Positions 7,849-16,526 of a stretch of 21,295 nucleotides of DNA are shown in pieces (the stretch's first letter is position 1; every line of letters begins with the position of its first letter). Origin of the DNA: an uncultured Clostridia bacterium. Its GTDB lineage: Bacteria > Bacillota > Clostridia > Peptostreptococcales > Anaerovoracaceae. The stretch lies in contig CAKQVC010000007.1 in assembly GCA_934277655.1 (NCBI GenBank), positions 1-21,295 of the forward strand. Reading direction: 5' to 3'. A program made the translations under genes and the position numbers. A model generated the notes under the pieces. The model did not search any database. It worked only from the letters and a program-made list of their open reading frames with translations, and had not been told where the DNA came from.

Positions 7849-8787
7849 ATGACAAAACAAAGAAACTATATGGTAAACTCCCCACATCTATACAGCGTGT
7901 TTTTCGCACCACGCGGAAATGCACGTATGCTGCAATTGGGAATGCAGATCGCACAGCAGTATCTCAACCCGGAGGATAAGCTGATCGGAATCATCGGAGA
8001 AGCAGGCGCAGGAAAAAGCATGCTGATCAAAGGAATGTTTCCTGGACTGGATCTTTCCAATGACGACAGCGGTGTTAATGTCAGACCGCTTCCGATCCTG
8101 GATGTGGATGAGGATGAAGGCTTTTATGCACCCCATACTTATCATATGGATGTGCGGTTTGAGTCTGCGTTTACGCAGATGCATGTGCTGGCAGAAGCGA
8201 CATTGAAAGCAATCAAGAAAGGAAGAAGAGTTGTTGTCGAACATTTCGATTTGCTGTATCCTTTCTTAAAAATGAATGCACAGCTGCTGATCGGCATCGG
8301 CGAAGAGGTAATCATCACAAGGCCGAATCTGTTCGGACCTCTGACGCAGGATCTTGCGGAAAACGTGCATCATTCGGTCCGCTATCGTAAAATGGCACAT
8401 ACCGCGGAAGATCTGGTTGAATACTGCATGCCGCCGGAACTTTTTGCGAAGTGTTATCACGGAGATATCAAAAGAGGATTCTCCCTGGGTTTCAAAGAAA
8501 AACCGGATCTTGACATTTCTGCACTGAAAAATCAAGTAAGAGCATTGATCGCAGACGATCTTCCGGTTACTTTCTATGATGATGACCACGTCAGGATCGG
8601 AGAAGTGATCCACCCTTGTACCGGACCGCGGATCCACGTCAGATCCACTGGAGAAATCGAAAATTTCAGGCTTTTAAAAGAAGTTTTCTATGATTCCATG
8701 CAGGAAATGTATTTGATCATCGGGCTGGTAGGAGAACGCTGGGATTCAGAAACCGGCGACCTGAACCGGCTGGATCTGCATCTTTAA
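7849..8787 (+). CDS. P-loop NTPase fused to an AlaRS second-additional-domain-like region, function unknown
   Basis: 312 residues. The start is ATG 7849 with a GAAGG site about 10 bases upstream. The N-terminal half has a Walker A motif GEAGAGKS (50-57) after a hydrophobic strand, and a possible Walker B strand RRVVVEHFD (126-134). The C-terminal half resembles the tRNA-editing domain of alanyl/threonyl-tRNA synthetases and AlaX. HTAED (184-188) sits where HTATH is usual, and C257-TGPRI-H263 followed by VRSTGEIENFRLLKE parallels CGGTHV..TGEIG.F. The usual second His is Asp, and C and H are five residues apart rather than three, so zinc binding and editing activity may be altered. Similar clostridial proteins are, as I recall, annotated only by this domain. 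No function is assigned. It lies between uup and the hydratase genes, and with no terminator before the latter it may be cotranscribed with them. Confidence 0.7.
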   Translation: MTKQRNYMVNSPHLYSVFFAPRGNARMLQLGMQIAQQYLNPEDKLIGIIGEAGAGKSMLIKGMFPGLDLSNDDSGVNVRPLPILDVDEDEGFYAPHTYHMDVRFESAFTQMHVLAEATLKAIKKGRRVVVEHFDLLYPFLKMNAQLLIGIGEEVIITRPNLFGPLTQDLAENVHHSVRYRKMAHTAEDLVEYCMPPELFAKCYHGDIKRGFSLGFKEKPDLDISALKNQVRALIADDLPVTFYDDDHVRIGEVIHPCTGPRIHVRSTGEIENFRLLKEVFYDSMQEMYLIIGLVGERWDSETGDLNRLDLHL

Positions 8788-8934
8788 ATCCGGAAAGCAG
8801 GCGGCCAGGCTGATAATACAGAACGGCAAGTGTCCAGAACTTCATTGGATGCATCCGAGCCGCTGATAAAGACAGATAGAAATATAGAGATGGAAATAGA
8901 TAAAATGACAGTCAAAGGAGAATTTGTAAAGAAA

Positions 8935-9774
8935 ATGAGGACAATCAAAGCAGAAGAAATCACGCAGGTGGTCAGAGATCTTTGTATCGAAGCAAACTGC
9001 CATCTGCCGTCAGATATTAAGGATGCGATCACCGAATGCAAAGCCTGCGAACCATTTGAAATCGCCAGAAATATTCTGGACAGGATTGAAGAAAACTATC
9101 AGATCGCAGATGAAGACAATGTACCGATCTGCCAGGATACAGGACTTGCCTGTGTTTTCCTTGAAATCGGGCAGGATGTACATATTGAAGGAAATCTAAA
9201 AGAAGCTGTAGATGAAGGTGTACGCAGAGGCTATACCGAAGGATTCTTAAGGAAATCCTGTGTCAAAGACCCCATCGACAGGGTAAATACCGGAGACAAT
9301 ACACCAGCTGTCATCTATTACGACCTTGTGCCTGGAGATCAGGTAAAAATTACGGTTGCACCGAAAGGCTTTGGCAGCGAAAATATGAGCCAGATCAAGA
9401 TGTTAAAACCATCAGACGGCCTGCAGGGCGTGAAAGATTTCATCCTCAAGGTAGTGGAAGATGCAGGACCAAACCCCTGCCCTCCGATCGTAGTAGGAGT
9501 AGGGATCGGCGGAACCTTTGATAAAGCAGCACTTCTGGCTAAAAAAGCTTTGATGCGCCCGGCTGACCAGAGAAATGAAGATCCGTTTTACTGCGGACTG
9601 GAAAAAGAAATGCTGGAAAAAATCAATGCCCTTGGTATCGGACCACAGGGTTTTGGCGGCAGAACAACAGCACTTGCTGTCAACATTGAAACACTGCCGA
9701 CTCATATTGCAGGTCTTCCGTGTGCAGTCAACATCAACTGCCATGTGACGAGACATAAGACACAGACTTTGTGA
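8935..9774 (+). CDS. Class I fumarase-type hydratase, alpha subunit (likely mesaconase)
   Basis: 279 residues from ATG 8935. The next in-frame ATG upstream (8905) has no better ribosome site. AAAGGAG at 8914-8920 is 14 bases from 8935, so the start carries some doubt, but MRTIKAEEIT is the family's normal N-terminus. The protein belongs to the iron-sulfur, TtdA/FumA-alpha family. C66 (PICQDTG), C182 (NPCPP) and C269 (NINCH) are the likely [4Fe-4S] ligands, with spacings like those of known members. GVGIGGTFDKA is another family motif. With the beta subunit downstream it would form a two-subunit hydro-lyase. Fumarate, tartrate or mesaconate could be the substrate on family grounds. The nearby glutamate mutase, methylaspartase and citramalate-lyase-type genes make mesaconate to (S)-citramalate the best inference. 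Confidence 0.88.
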   Translation: MRTIKAEEITQVVRDLCIEANCHLPSDIKDAITECKACEPFEIARNILDRIEENYQIADEDNVPICQDTGLACVFLEIGQDVHIEGNLKEAVDEGVRRGYTEGFLRKSCVKDPIDRVNTGDNTPAVIYYDLVPGDQVKITVAPKGFGSENMSQIKMLKPSDGLQGVKDFILKVVEDAGPNPCPPIVVGVGIGGTFDKAALLAKKALMRPADQRNEDPFYCGLEKEMLEKINALGIGPQGFGGRTTALAVNIETLPTHIAGLPCAVNINCHVTRHKTQTL

Positions 9775-9845
9775 TGGGATAGCTGAATCTGCAGGAGCAG
9801 CATGATACGGAATAATTTGAAAACAGAGAGTGGAGGCAGTAGATA

Positions 9846-10424
9846 ATGGAAAAGAAAATCACAATGCCGCTGACAGCCGAAAAAACAAAGGAGCTTCATG
9901 CCGGAGACAACGTGCTGATAAGCGGAGTTATTTATACAGGAAGAGACGCAGCGCATAAAAGGCTGGTAGAACTGATACAGGAAGGAAAGCCTCTCCCTAT
10001 TGATGTGAAGGACAGCGTCATCTATTACGTGGGACCGGCACCGGCAAAACCGGGCCAGGTAATCGGATCAGCAGGACCGACAACCAGCTACCGCATGGAT
10101 GCATATGCTCCGGCACTTTTAGATCTGGGGCTGAAGGGCATGATCGGAAAAGGCAAACGTTCTCCGGAAGTTATCGAATCGATGAAGAAAAACGGTGCAG
10201 TGTATTTCGGCGCTATCGGAGGAGCCGGTGCACTTCTTGCAAAATGTATTAAGAAAGCAGAAATTGTCTGCTATGAAGATCTGGGAGCAGAAGCTGTCCG
10301 TCGCTTGGAAGTAGAAAATCTCCCGGTTGTGGTGGTCATTGACAGTCAGGGAAATAATCTGTACGAGGATGGCAGAAAACAATACCTGGACGATCAAAAA
10401 GAAGAAAAAGCAGAGCAGGAGTGA
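9846..10424 (+). CDS. Class I fumarase-type hydratase, beta subunit (likely mesaconase)
   Basis: 192 residues. The start is ATG 9846 with TGGAGG at 9831-9836 and 9 bases of spacing. It matches the C-terminal (beta) domain of class I fumarases and TtdB, which carries part of the substrate site. Family motifs are LISGVIYTGRDAAHKR, GPAPAKPG, GSAGPTTSYRMD and MIGKG. The acidic tail (KEEKAEQE) is not conserved. It follows the alpha gene after 71 bases and its end overlaps the ribosome site of the GntR gene, so the three genes probably share an mRNA. It should act together with the alpha subunit on mesaconate or fumarate. Confidence 0.88.
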   Translation: MEKKITMPLTAEKTKELHAGDNVLISGVIYTGRDAAHKRLVELIQEGKPLPIDVKDSVIYYVGPAPAKPGQVIGSAGPTTSYRMDAYAPALLDLGLKGMIGKGKRSPEVIESMKKNGAVYFGAIGGAGALLAKCIKKAEIVCYEDLGAEAVRRLEVENLPVVVVIDSQGNNLYEDGRKQYLDDQKEEKAEQE

Positions 10425-10429
10425 TAAGG

Positions 10430-11419
10430 ATGTTTACGGACTTCAAACCGGATGGAAACGGTATAGGCCCGATTTATAAACAGATCGCAGATAAAATTGC
10501 GGGACAGATCAAAGATGGTAAGCTGGCAGCAGGATTTAAACTGCCAACTGTAAGAGAACTTTCTGGCGAAATCGGTGTGGCATGTGGAACTATCAAGCAT
10601 GCATACGAATATCTGGAGGAAAGAGGATTCGTCGAAATGGTTCAGGGTAGCGGATCCTTTGTCCTTGACCAACGGGAAACTTTTGCGAGCCGAAAAGAGA
10701 AAGCCATGTCAGCAATTGATCAGTTGTTTCATCAGCTGGAAAGCCTGGGTTTCACGCCGAGAGAAATGGAAATTTATCTGAACCTGAAGTTGCGGGGACT
10801 GGAGGAAAAATATGACGTAGTGCGGATCGCTTTGGTAGACTGCAATCCGGAAGCACTGCAGATGATGGAAGAACAGCTTTCGCAGATCGGTTATGCAGAA
10901 ACTTCCGCTTTTGATCTTGAAAGACTGGAAGAAGTCGCAGACAGCCTGAACGAGAATTTTGATATGATCCTGACAACTTCTACGCACTACAGTCAGGTAG
11001 AGCCGTTTATAAAAAGTGATACAATGATCGCCATGGTTGCGATGACGCCATCTGTAAGCACCGTTGTGAAACTGGCTAAGATCGAAGATGACAGGAAGGT
11101 CGGGATCTTCTGTGCCAGCGATGCTTTTGCGGGAGTTGTGAGAAACAACTGTCAGGGGATGGGAGTATGGAGTGAACATATGGCGACCCAGTTTATGGGA
11201 ATCTTTGAGGAAACCGAACAGTTCTTTGAAGAAAATGATGTTATCATCGTTCCGAAAGGATACGAGACCTTCCTTTCCCCAGAGGAAAAAGTTTTGATCG
11301 AAGACTTTGTTACGCGAGGGGGAGAACTGGTCCGCTACAGCTACAAGGTGGACAAGGGCTCATTCCTCTACGTGGTGGAACAGATTAAGAAAGTTATGAA
11401 TAAAAAGCGAAATGTCTGA
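10430..11419 (+). CDS. GntR-family transcriptional regulator with an unrecognised C-terminal domain
   Basis: 329 residues. ATG 10430 is chosen over the GTG at 10421 because AGGAG (10417-10421) sits 8 bases before it. Residues 11-78 form a GntR winged helix (GPIYKQIADKIAGQI, LPTVRELSGEIGV, TIKHAYEYLEERGFVEMVQGSGSF), closest in style to the YtrA group. A helical linker spans about 85-125. Residues 130-325 are a further alpha/beta domain (VRIALVDCNPEALQMMEEQL, DMILTTSTHYSQVEP, DRKVGIFCASDAFAG) that YtrA-type proteins normally lack. It may be a ligand sensor of periplasmic-binding or Rossmann-like fold, but I do not recognise it. Its place after the hydratase genes and before the glutamate mutase operon suggests control of this pathway. 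Confidence 0.85.
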   Translation: MFTDFKPDGNGIGPIYKQIADKIAGQIKDGKLAAGFKLPTVRELSGEIGVACGTIKHAYEYLEERGFVEMVQGSGSFVLDQRETFASRKEKAMSAIDQLFHQLESLGFTPREMEIYLNLKLRGLEEKYDVVRIALVDCNPEALQMMEEQLSQIGYAETSAFDLERLEEVADSLNENFDMILTTSTHYSQVEPFIKSDTMIAMVAMTPSVSTVVKLAKIEDDRKVGIFCASDAFAGVVRNNCQGMGVWSEHMATQFMGIFEETEQFFEENDVIIVPKGYETFLSPEEKVLIEDFVTRGGELVRYSYKVDKGSFLYVVEQIKKVMNKKRNV

Positions 11420-11499
11420 AAAAATCTGAAGTTAAATGCAGGACAAAATGCGATAAAAAAAGAAAAAGCAAAAGATATAAAATGAATAAATGAATATAT

Positions 11500-11622
11500 A
11501 AAAGCCTTTGGAAGGGTGAAACTGACAGAAGCGAAAGAGAAGAAAAGCTTCAGGAATATCCTGGGGAAAATACCGGCAGCTTCAGGAATTTTGTCAGTTA
11601 TCGTTTTTCGGAGGGCTTTTTT
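11500..11622 (+). promoter_or_regulatory. Structured leader, attenuator or complex terminator ahead of the glutamate mutase operon
   Basis: AAAAGCCTTT (11500-11509) pairs with GAGGGCTTTT (11611-11620, two G-U) and ends in a run of six T. Inside, AACTGACAGAA (11520-11530) pairs with TTTTGTCAGTT (11589-11599) over 11 bp with one G-U. A hairpin CAGGA-ATA-TCCTG lies at 11551-11563. The 12-base sequence AGCTTCAGGAAT occurs at 11546-11557 and 11578-11589, so TCCTG (11559-11563) could pair with either copy and the fold could switch. The element starts 80 bases after the GntR stop. It could therefore be that operon's terminator or a regulatory leader for glmS. It does not fit the cobalamin riboswitch consensus. 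Confidence 0.5.
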
Positions 11623-11776
11623 GCGTGTGGAGAGTATTTATGGAGGAGGTTTTTCAGAGACCAGGTCGGAAAGAAGACAGAGTAGAAAATGAATGGAAAC
11701 AATCGAGAATTATTTGGTTTAAATGCCGACCAAAAACGTTTTACAAGCGAAGTGCAAAGAAAGAACAATCTTACCG
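11623..11776. other. Intergenic stretch between the structured element and the glmS promoter
   Basis: No convincing gene. GGTCGG (11664-11669) can pair with CCGACC (11726-11731), or TTTGGT (11713-11718) with ACCAAA (11729-11734). The two pairings are mutually exclusive. Their significance is unclear. Confidence 0.35.
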
Positions 11777-11803
11777 TGGACAAATGAAGTATAACAATAT
11801 AAT
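11777..11803 (+). promoter_or_regulatory. Predicted promoter of the glutamate mutase operon
   Basis: A perfect TATAAT (11798-11803) is preceded by TGGACA (11777-11782) with a short 15-base spacer. Transcription would start near 11810, leaving about 30 bases before the glmS start. The short spacer suggests a weak or activator-dependent promoter. Confidence 0.45.
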
Positions 11804-11840
11804 ATAAAGATATAGAACATTTGAAATTCTGAGGTGAATC

Positions 11841-12260
11841 ATGGAAGAAAACAAGAAGAAATTAGTCATTGGCGTGATCGGCGCAGATGTTCATGCGGTA
11901 GGAATCCAGATTTTAGACCACGCTTTCGAAGAAGCCGGTTTTGATGTAACGAATCTGGGTGTAATGGTATCCCAGGAAGAATACATTGCAGCAGCTGTGG
12001 AAACGGATGCAGATGCCATTATGGTATCCTCCCTGTATGGCCACGGAGAGCTGGACTGTAGAGGACTGAGAGAAAAATGCAATGAAGCAGGACTGAATCA
12101 TATTCTGCTTTATGTAGGTGGTAATATTGTAGTCGGCAAGCAGCCTTTCGATGAAGTAGAAGCTAGATTTAAGAAAATGGGATTTGACCGTGTGTTCGGA
12201 CCGGGCACTGCTCCGGAAGAGACGATCAAGGCTCTGAAGGAGGATTTGGGACTGCAGTAA
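11841..12260 (+). CDS. glmS: Glutamate mutase, small cobalamin-binding subunit
   Basis: 139 residues. The start is ATG 11841 with GAGGTG about 6 bases upstream. The subunit binds coenzyme B12 in the base-off, His-on form and with GlmE interconverts L-glutamate and (2S,3S)-3-methylaspartate. The diagnostic D-x-H-x-x-G motif is present as DVHAVG (residues 15-20, H17 as the cobalt ligand). [24 protein letters not shown] and [10 protein letters not shown] match clostridial MutS/GlmS closely, as does the full length. It is the first gene of a compact run glmS-glmL-glmE-mal, the gene order known from Clostridium tetanomorphum. A structured element and a promoter lie upstream. Confidence 0.97.
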   Translation: MEENKKKLVIGVIGADVHAVGIQILDHAFEEAGFDVTNLGVMVSQEEYIAAAVETDADAIMVSSLYGHGELDCRGLREKCNEAGLNHILLYVGGNIVVGKQPFDEVEARFKKMGFDRVFGPGTAPEETIKALKEDLGLQ

Positions 12261-12276
12261 TAGAGAGGCAAATACC

Positions 12277-13671
12277 ATGAAGCATATATTATTAATTGAT
12301 TTTGGCAGCACCTATACGAAAGTAACAGCTGTAGACCTTGAAAATGAACAGCTTCTTGGAACCGCAGCAAGCTACACTACGGTAGAGACGGATATCAATG
12401 AAGGCTTGAGAAACGCACTGGAATTGTTGGAAGAAAAAACCGGGAAAATAGAATTTGATGCCAGATATGCTTGTTCCAGTGCGGCAGGTGGATTGAAAAT
12501 GATTAGCTGCGGGCTGGTTCCGGAACTGACGGCAGAAGCTGCAAAAGTAGCATCGCTGGGTGCAGGTGCCAAGGTTATGAAAGTTTATTCCTATCAGCTG
12601 ACGGAAGAAGATGCCGAAGAGATCACGAAACTGAAACCGGATATATTCCTTCTTACCGGAGGAACTGATGGCGGAAATAAAGATACGATCATCGAAAATG
12701 CCAGGATTCTGGCTTCCATTCCGATTGAATTCCCAATTATCGTTGCAGGAAACCGAAGTGCAGCGTCAGCCTGCCGGAAGATTTTAGAAGAAGCAGATAA
12801 GCAGGTTGTGACATGTGCTAACGTGATGCCGAAGTTCGGTCAGCTGAATATTGAGCCGGCAAAGAACTGCATCCGTGAGATCTTTTTAGAACGGATCATT
12901 AAAGCCAAAGGACTTTCACAGGCAAGCAGGCTGATCTCCGGGATTATGATGCCGACACCGGCAGCGGTACTTTCGGCAATGGAACTTCTTGCGAAGGGAA
13001 GTGAAAACGAAAAGGGGATCGGAGATCTGGTAGCTGTCGATGTCGGAGGAGCAACCACCGATGTGTACTCGATGAGCCTGGGTGAGCCAAGCGGAGTCAA
13101 TACAGTACTGAAAGGACTTCCGGAGCCCTATGCGAAACGTACTGTAGAGGGGGATATCGGCATGCGTTACAGTGCAGCAGGCATAGTAGAAGCAGCAGGA
13201 ATGCCGGCAGTCAGCAGATTATCAGGACTCAGTGAAGAAAGAGCGGAAGAGCTTCTGAGGCTGATAACCGAAAAAACCGATACCCTTCCGAACAGCGACG
13301 AACTTGAGGCAATGGATTTTGCACTGGCATCGCTGGCGGTAAAAGTAGGAATGACACGGCATGCAGGTCACGTTGAAAAGGTTTTTACACCGATGGGAGA
13401 AGCCTGGATGCAGGAAGGAAAAGATTTAACAGCGGTAGGAAAAGCAGTCATCACAGGAGGATCTTTGATTCACGCAAAGAATGTGGAAAAAATCGCAAGA
13501 GGTCTTTTATATGACTTTGCAGATCCGTCGTCATTAAAACCGCGGCAGGCGAAAATCCTGCTGGATCAGAAATACATTTTATCTGCCATGGGCCTTTTAA
13601 GCCAACATGCGCCAGATGCAGCATTAAGAATTATGAAAAAGGAGTTAGTATCCTATGGAGTTGAAAAATAA
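12277..13671 (+). CDS. glmL: Glutamate mutase-associated ATPase MutL/GlmL
   Basis: 464 residues. The start is ATG 12277 with GAGAGG 8 bases upstream. The protein is of the actin/Hsp70/sugar-kinase ATPase fold. Its phosphate loop is [12 protein letters not shown] (residues 4-15), the second phosphate motif is [11 protein letters not shown] and the adenosine motif is [13 protein letters not shown]. Members sit in nearly all glutamate mutase operons and are thought to maintain or reactivate the B12 enzyme, but the mechanism is not settled. The gene starts 16 bases after glmS and its last 17 bases overlap glmE in another frame, so translation of the three genes is probably coupled. Confidence 0.95.
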   Translation: MKHILLIDFGSTYTKVTAVDLENEQLLGTAASYTTVETDINEGLRNALELLEEKTGKIEFDARYACSSAAGGLKMISCGLVPELTAEAAKVASLGAGAKVMKVYSYQLTEEDAEEITKLKPDIFLLTGGTDGGNKDTIIENARILASIPIEFPIIVAGNRSAASACRKILEEADKQVVTCANVMPKFGQLNIEPAKNCIREIFLERIIKAKGLSQASRLISGIMMPTPAAVLSAMELLAKGSENEKGIGDLVAVDVGGATTDVYSMSLGEPSGVNTVLKGLPEPYAKRTVEGDIGMRYSAAGIVEAAGMPAVSRLSGLSEERAEELLRLITEKTDTLPNSDELEAMDFALASLAVKVGMTRHAGHVEKVFTPMGEAWMQEGKDLTAVGKAVITGGSLIHAKNVEKIARGLLYDFADPSSLKPRQAKILLDQKYILSAMGLLSQHAPDAALRIMKKELVSYGVEK

Positions 13672-15109
13672 GAAATTAGCAAACGATGAGTTTTACGGAA
13701 TGCAGAAAGAAATCCTGGCACAGTGGCCGACAGGGGCAGATGTGGATTTTGACAAGGCAGTTGAGTTTCATAAGAGTCTTCCGGAACATAAAATTTTCGG
13801 ACAGAAATTGATCAAAGCAAAAAAAGAAGGCAAAACACTGGTTCAGCCAAGAGCAGGCGTTGCCCTGGTGCAGGATCACATTGAGCTTCTGACTTATTTA
13901 CAGGATAAGGGCGGTGCTGATCTTCTTCCAACGACTGTTGATAGTTATACTCGTCAGAATCGATATAAAGAAGCAGAAGTGGGAATTCAGGAATCTGTTC
14001 GTGAAAGCAAATCCATGCTCAACGGACTTCCGATTGTCAACCATGGTGTGGATGCATGCCGTTCCATTATCAGTGAACTGAATACACCGGTACAGGTACG
14101 CCACGGTACACCGGATGCACGCCTTCTGACAGAAATCGCTTATGCAGGCGGATTTACCAGCTACGAGGGCGGTGGTATTTCCTATAACATTCCGTATGCG
14201 AAGAATGTAAGTCTGGAACAGACAATCAAAGACTGGCAATACTGTGACAGATTGACGGGTATGTATGAAGAGGCAGGAGTAAGCATCAACAGAGAGCCCT
14301 ACGGCCCGCTGACCGGTACACTGGTTCCACCTTGCATTTCCCATGCAGTTGCGATCATTGAAAGTTTACTGGCGGCAGAACAAGGCGTAAAAAATATCAC
14401 GGTTGGATATGGACAGTGCGGAAACCTTGTCCAGGACGTTGCAGCGATTCGTTCACTCGGAAACTTGACAGAAGAATATCTGAAAAGATACGGATACAAT
14501 GATGTAGTTGTAACGACGGTTCTTCATCAGTGGATGGGTGGATTCCCACAGGATGAAGCACAGGCATTCTCTGTTATTTCCTGGGGCAGTGCGATCGCAG
14601 CATTATCCAAGGCAACCAAGGTCATCGTAAAGACTCCGCACGAAGCCATCGGTGTTCCGACAAAGGAAGCGAATGCACAGGGACTGCGTTGCACGAAGCA
14701 GATGATCAACATGCTTTGCGACCAGCAGCTTTCCAACACCAGCCACGTTGTAAACGAAATGATGATCATTTCGGCAGAAACCCGTTGCATCGTGGACAAG
14801 GTATTCGAACTTGGCGAAGGAGATCTGGCAATCGGAACGGTAAGAGCATTCCAGGCAGGCGTGATCGATATCCCGTTTGCACCAAGCAAACTCAATGCAG
14901 GCAAAATGCTTCCGGCAAGAGACAACGAAGGTGCAATCCGTATTCTGAATGCAGCAAACGTACCGCTTTCAAAGGAATTGATCGATTTCAATAAAGAAAA
15001 GATCGAAGAACGTGCACAGGCAGAAAAGAGACCGGCTTCCTTCCAGATGGTAATCGACGACGTATATTCTATCAGTAAGGGTAAACTGGTAGGCAGACCT
15101 TGGAAATAA
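13655..15109 (+). CDS. glmE: Glutamate mutase, large catalytic subunit
   Basis: 484 residues. ATG 13655 has AAGGAG 10 bases upstream, inside the end of glmL. GlmE is the TIM-barrel subunit that holds the substrate during the radical carbon-skeleton rearrangement. The arginines that grip the two carboxylates in Clostridium cochlearium GlmE are present at the same numbers: R66 (VQPRAG), R100 (YTRQNR) and R149 (QVRHGT). The substrate-contacting E171 (SYEGGG), Y177 and Y181 are also present. Length equals that of the characterised enzyme within a residue. The enzyme should therefore be active. No terminator is seen in the 154 bases before mal, so the transcript probably continues. Confidence 0.97.
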   Translation: MELKNKKLANDEFYGMQKEILAQWPTGADVDFDKAVEFHKSLPEHKIFGQKLIKAKKEGKTLVQPRAGVALVQDHIELLTYLQDKGGADLLPTTVDSYTRQNRYKEAEVGIQESVRESKSMLNGLPIVNHGVDACRSIISELNTPVQVRHGTPDARLLTEIAYAGGFTSYEGGGISYNIPYAKNVSLEQTIKDWQYCDRLTGMYEEAGVSINREPYGPLTGTLVPPCISHAVAIIESLLAAEQGVKNITVGYGQCGNLVQDVAAIRSLGNLTEEYLKRYGYNDVVVTTVLHQWMGGFPQDEAQAFSVISWGSAIAALSKATKVIVKTPHEAIGVPTKEANAQGLRCTKQMINMLCDQQLSNTSHVVNEMMIISAETRCIVDKVFELGEGDLAIGTVRAFQAGVIDIPFAPSKLNAGKMLPARDNEGAIRILNAANVPLSKELIDFNKEKIEERAQAEKRPASFQMVIDDVYSISKGKLVGRPWK

Positions 15110-15263
15110 AAGAGCAGATGCCGCAAGTGGATTTTTTTACATAGGTTTGCATGAAAAAATGGGCAGCCGACTGTATGGAAAAAGCGGATGTTAAAATTAA
15201 GAAAAGCACAGAAAGAGAATAAAACGATAATATATACATACAGTGCAGAAAAGAGGTAGAGAT

Positions 15264-16520
15264 ATGAAAATTCAGAAAATTATTTGTTCCAGCGGAAGAA
15301 CCGGTTTTTTCTTTGATGACCAGAGAGCAATAAAAAAAGGTGCAAAATCTGACGGCTCCGCTTATGTCGGACAGCCGGTAACAGAGGGATTCAAGGCAGT
15401 AAGACAGGCAGGAGAGTCCATTTCCGTTATGATCGTTTTAGAAGATGGCCAGATTGCATACGGAGACTGTGCAGCAGTACAGTACAGTGGTGCAGGCGGA
15501 AGAGACCCGCTGTTCCTCGCAGAAGATTTCATTCCAGTTATCATGGAACACGTTGCTCCGATGCTGGAAGGAAAAGAACTGGATTCCTTCCGTCAGCTGG
15601 CTGCAGAAGTGGAAGCGGTTGAAGTTGATGGAAAGAGACTGCATACAGCTATTCGTTATGGTGTAACACAGGCTGTTTTAGATGCTGTTGCAAAAGCAAA
15701 GAAAAAGCTGATGTGCGAAGTTATTGCAGAAGAATACGGCTTAAACCCTGAGTACCGTCAGATACCGATTTTCACACAGTCCGGAGATAATCGTTATGAC
15801 AATTCAGATAAGATGATCATGAAAGGTGCAGACGTACTGCCTCACGCATTGATTAACAATGTGGAAACGAAGCTGGGAAAGGACGGAAGCATCCTGCTTG
15901 AGTATGTAAAATGGCTCAGAGACAGAATCATGGCTCTTCGTCAGGATGAATCCTATCAGCCGGTTCTGCACATTGACGTTTACGGAACCATCGGAATGGC
16001 GTTCGGCGTGAATAATTATAAAGAGATGGCAGATTACATCGAGACACTGGTAGAAGCTGCAAAACCATTTAAGCTCCGCATCGAAGGTCCGATGGATGCA
16101 GAAGAAAGAGAAGCACAGATGAAAGCACTGGCAGGCCTGACTGCAGAAGTTGACCGCAGAGGTATCGAAGTAGAACTGGTTGCTGATGAATGGTGCAATA
16201 CACTGGAAGATATTAAATATTTCGCTGATAACAAGGCAGGACACATGGTACAGATCAAGACTCCTGACCTGGGCGGAATCAACAACATCGTAGAAGCGGT
16301 CCTTTACTGCAAGGAAAAAGGAATCGGTGCTTATCAGGGAGGAACCTGCAATGAAACCGATCGTTCTGCACAGGTCTGCGTTAACCTGGCTATGGCATCC
16401 CAACCGGATCAGATCCTTGCAAAACCGGGTATGGGCGTAGATGAAGGCTATATGATCGTATATAATGAAATGCAGAGGATTTTAGCAATTCTGTCAGCAA
16501 AGAACGGCAAGGAAAATTAA
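15264..16520 (+). CDS. mal: Methylaspartate ammonia-lyase
   Basis: 418 residues. ATG 15264 has AGAGG 7 bases upstream. A GTG at 15243 would add seven unlike residues and is rejected. The enzyme is an enolase-superfamily lyase that converts (2S,3S)-3-methylaspartate to mesaconate and ammonia. H194 (VLPHAL) and K332 (QIKTPD) are the expected acid/base pair. D238 (HIDVYG), E274 (RIEGP) and D308 (VADEW) are the expected magnesium ligands. Numbering agrees with the C. tetanomorphum enzyme up to D238 and is one higher after it. Its place after glmE supplies the second step of the pathway. It is followed six bases later by citG. Confidence 0.97.
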   Translation: MKIQKIICSSGRTGFFFDDQRAIKKGAKSDGSAYVGQPVTEGFKAVRQAGESISVMIVLEDGQIAYGDCAAVQYSGAGGRDPLFLAEDFIPVIMEHVAPMLEGKELDSFRQLAAEVEAVEVDGKRLHTAIRYGVTQAVLDAVAKAKKKLMCEVIAEEYGLNPEYRQIPIFTQSGDNRYDNSDKMIMKGADVLPHALINNVETKLGKDGSILLEYVKWLRDRIMALRQDESYQPVLHIDVYGTIGMAFGVNNYKEMADYIETLVEAAKPFKLRIEGPMDAEEREAQMKALAGLTAEVDRRGIEVELVADEWCNTLEDIKYFADNKAGHMVQIKTPDLGGINNIVEAVLYCKEKGIGAYQGGTCNETDRSAQVCVNLAMASQPDQILAKPGMGVDEGYMIVYNEMQRILAILSAKNGKEN

Positions 16521-16526
16521 GAAAAA

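Noticed and set aside
7734..7979. 81-residue frame overlapping the P-loop gene
   Set aside because: It is a frame shadow. The overlapping frame holds Walker A and the editing-like motifs, and this one has no domain.
8842..8856. Palindrome GGATGCATCC as an operator for the hydratase genes
   Set aside because: It is only ten bases long with no convincing promoter beside it, so chance is a sufficient explanation.
11625..11807. 60-residue plus-strand frame before glmS
   Set aside because: It begins at a GTG with no ribosome site, is composed mostly of Lys/Arg, and overlaps the predicted glmS promoter.
11420..11840. Cobalamin riboswitch upstream of the B12-dependent mutase
   Set aside because: Only short fragments such as GGTGAAA resemble it. 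The conserved core and B12 box cannot be laid out.
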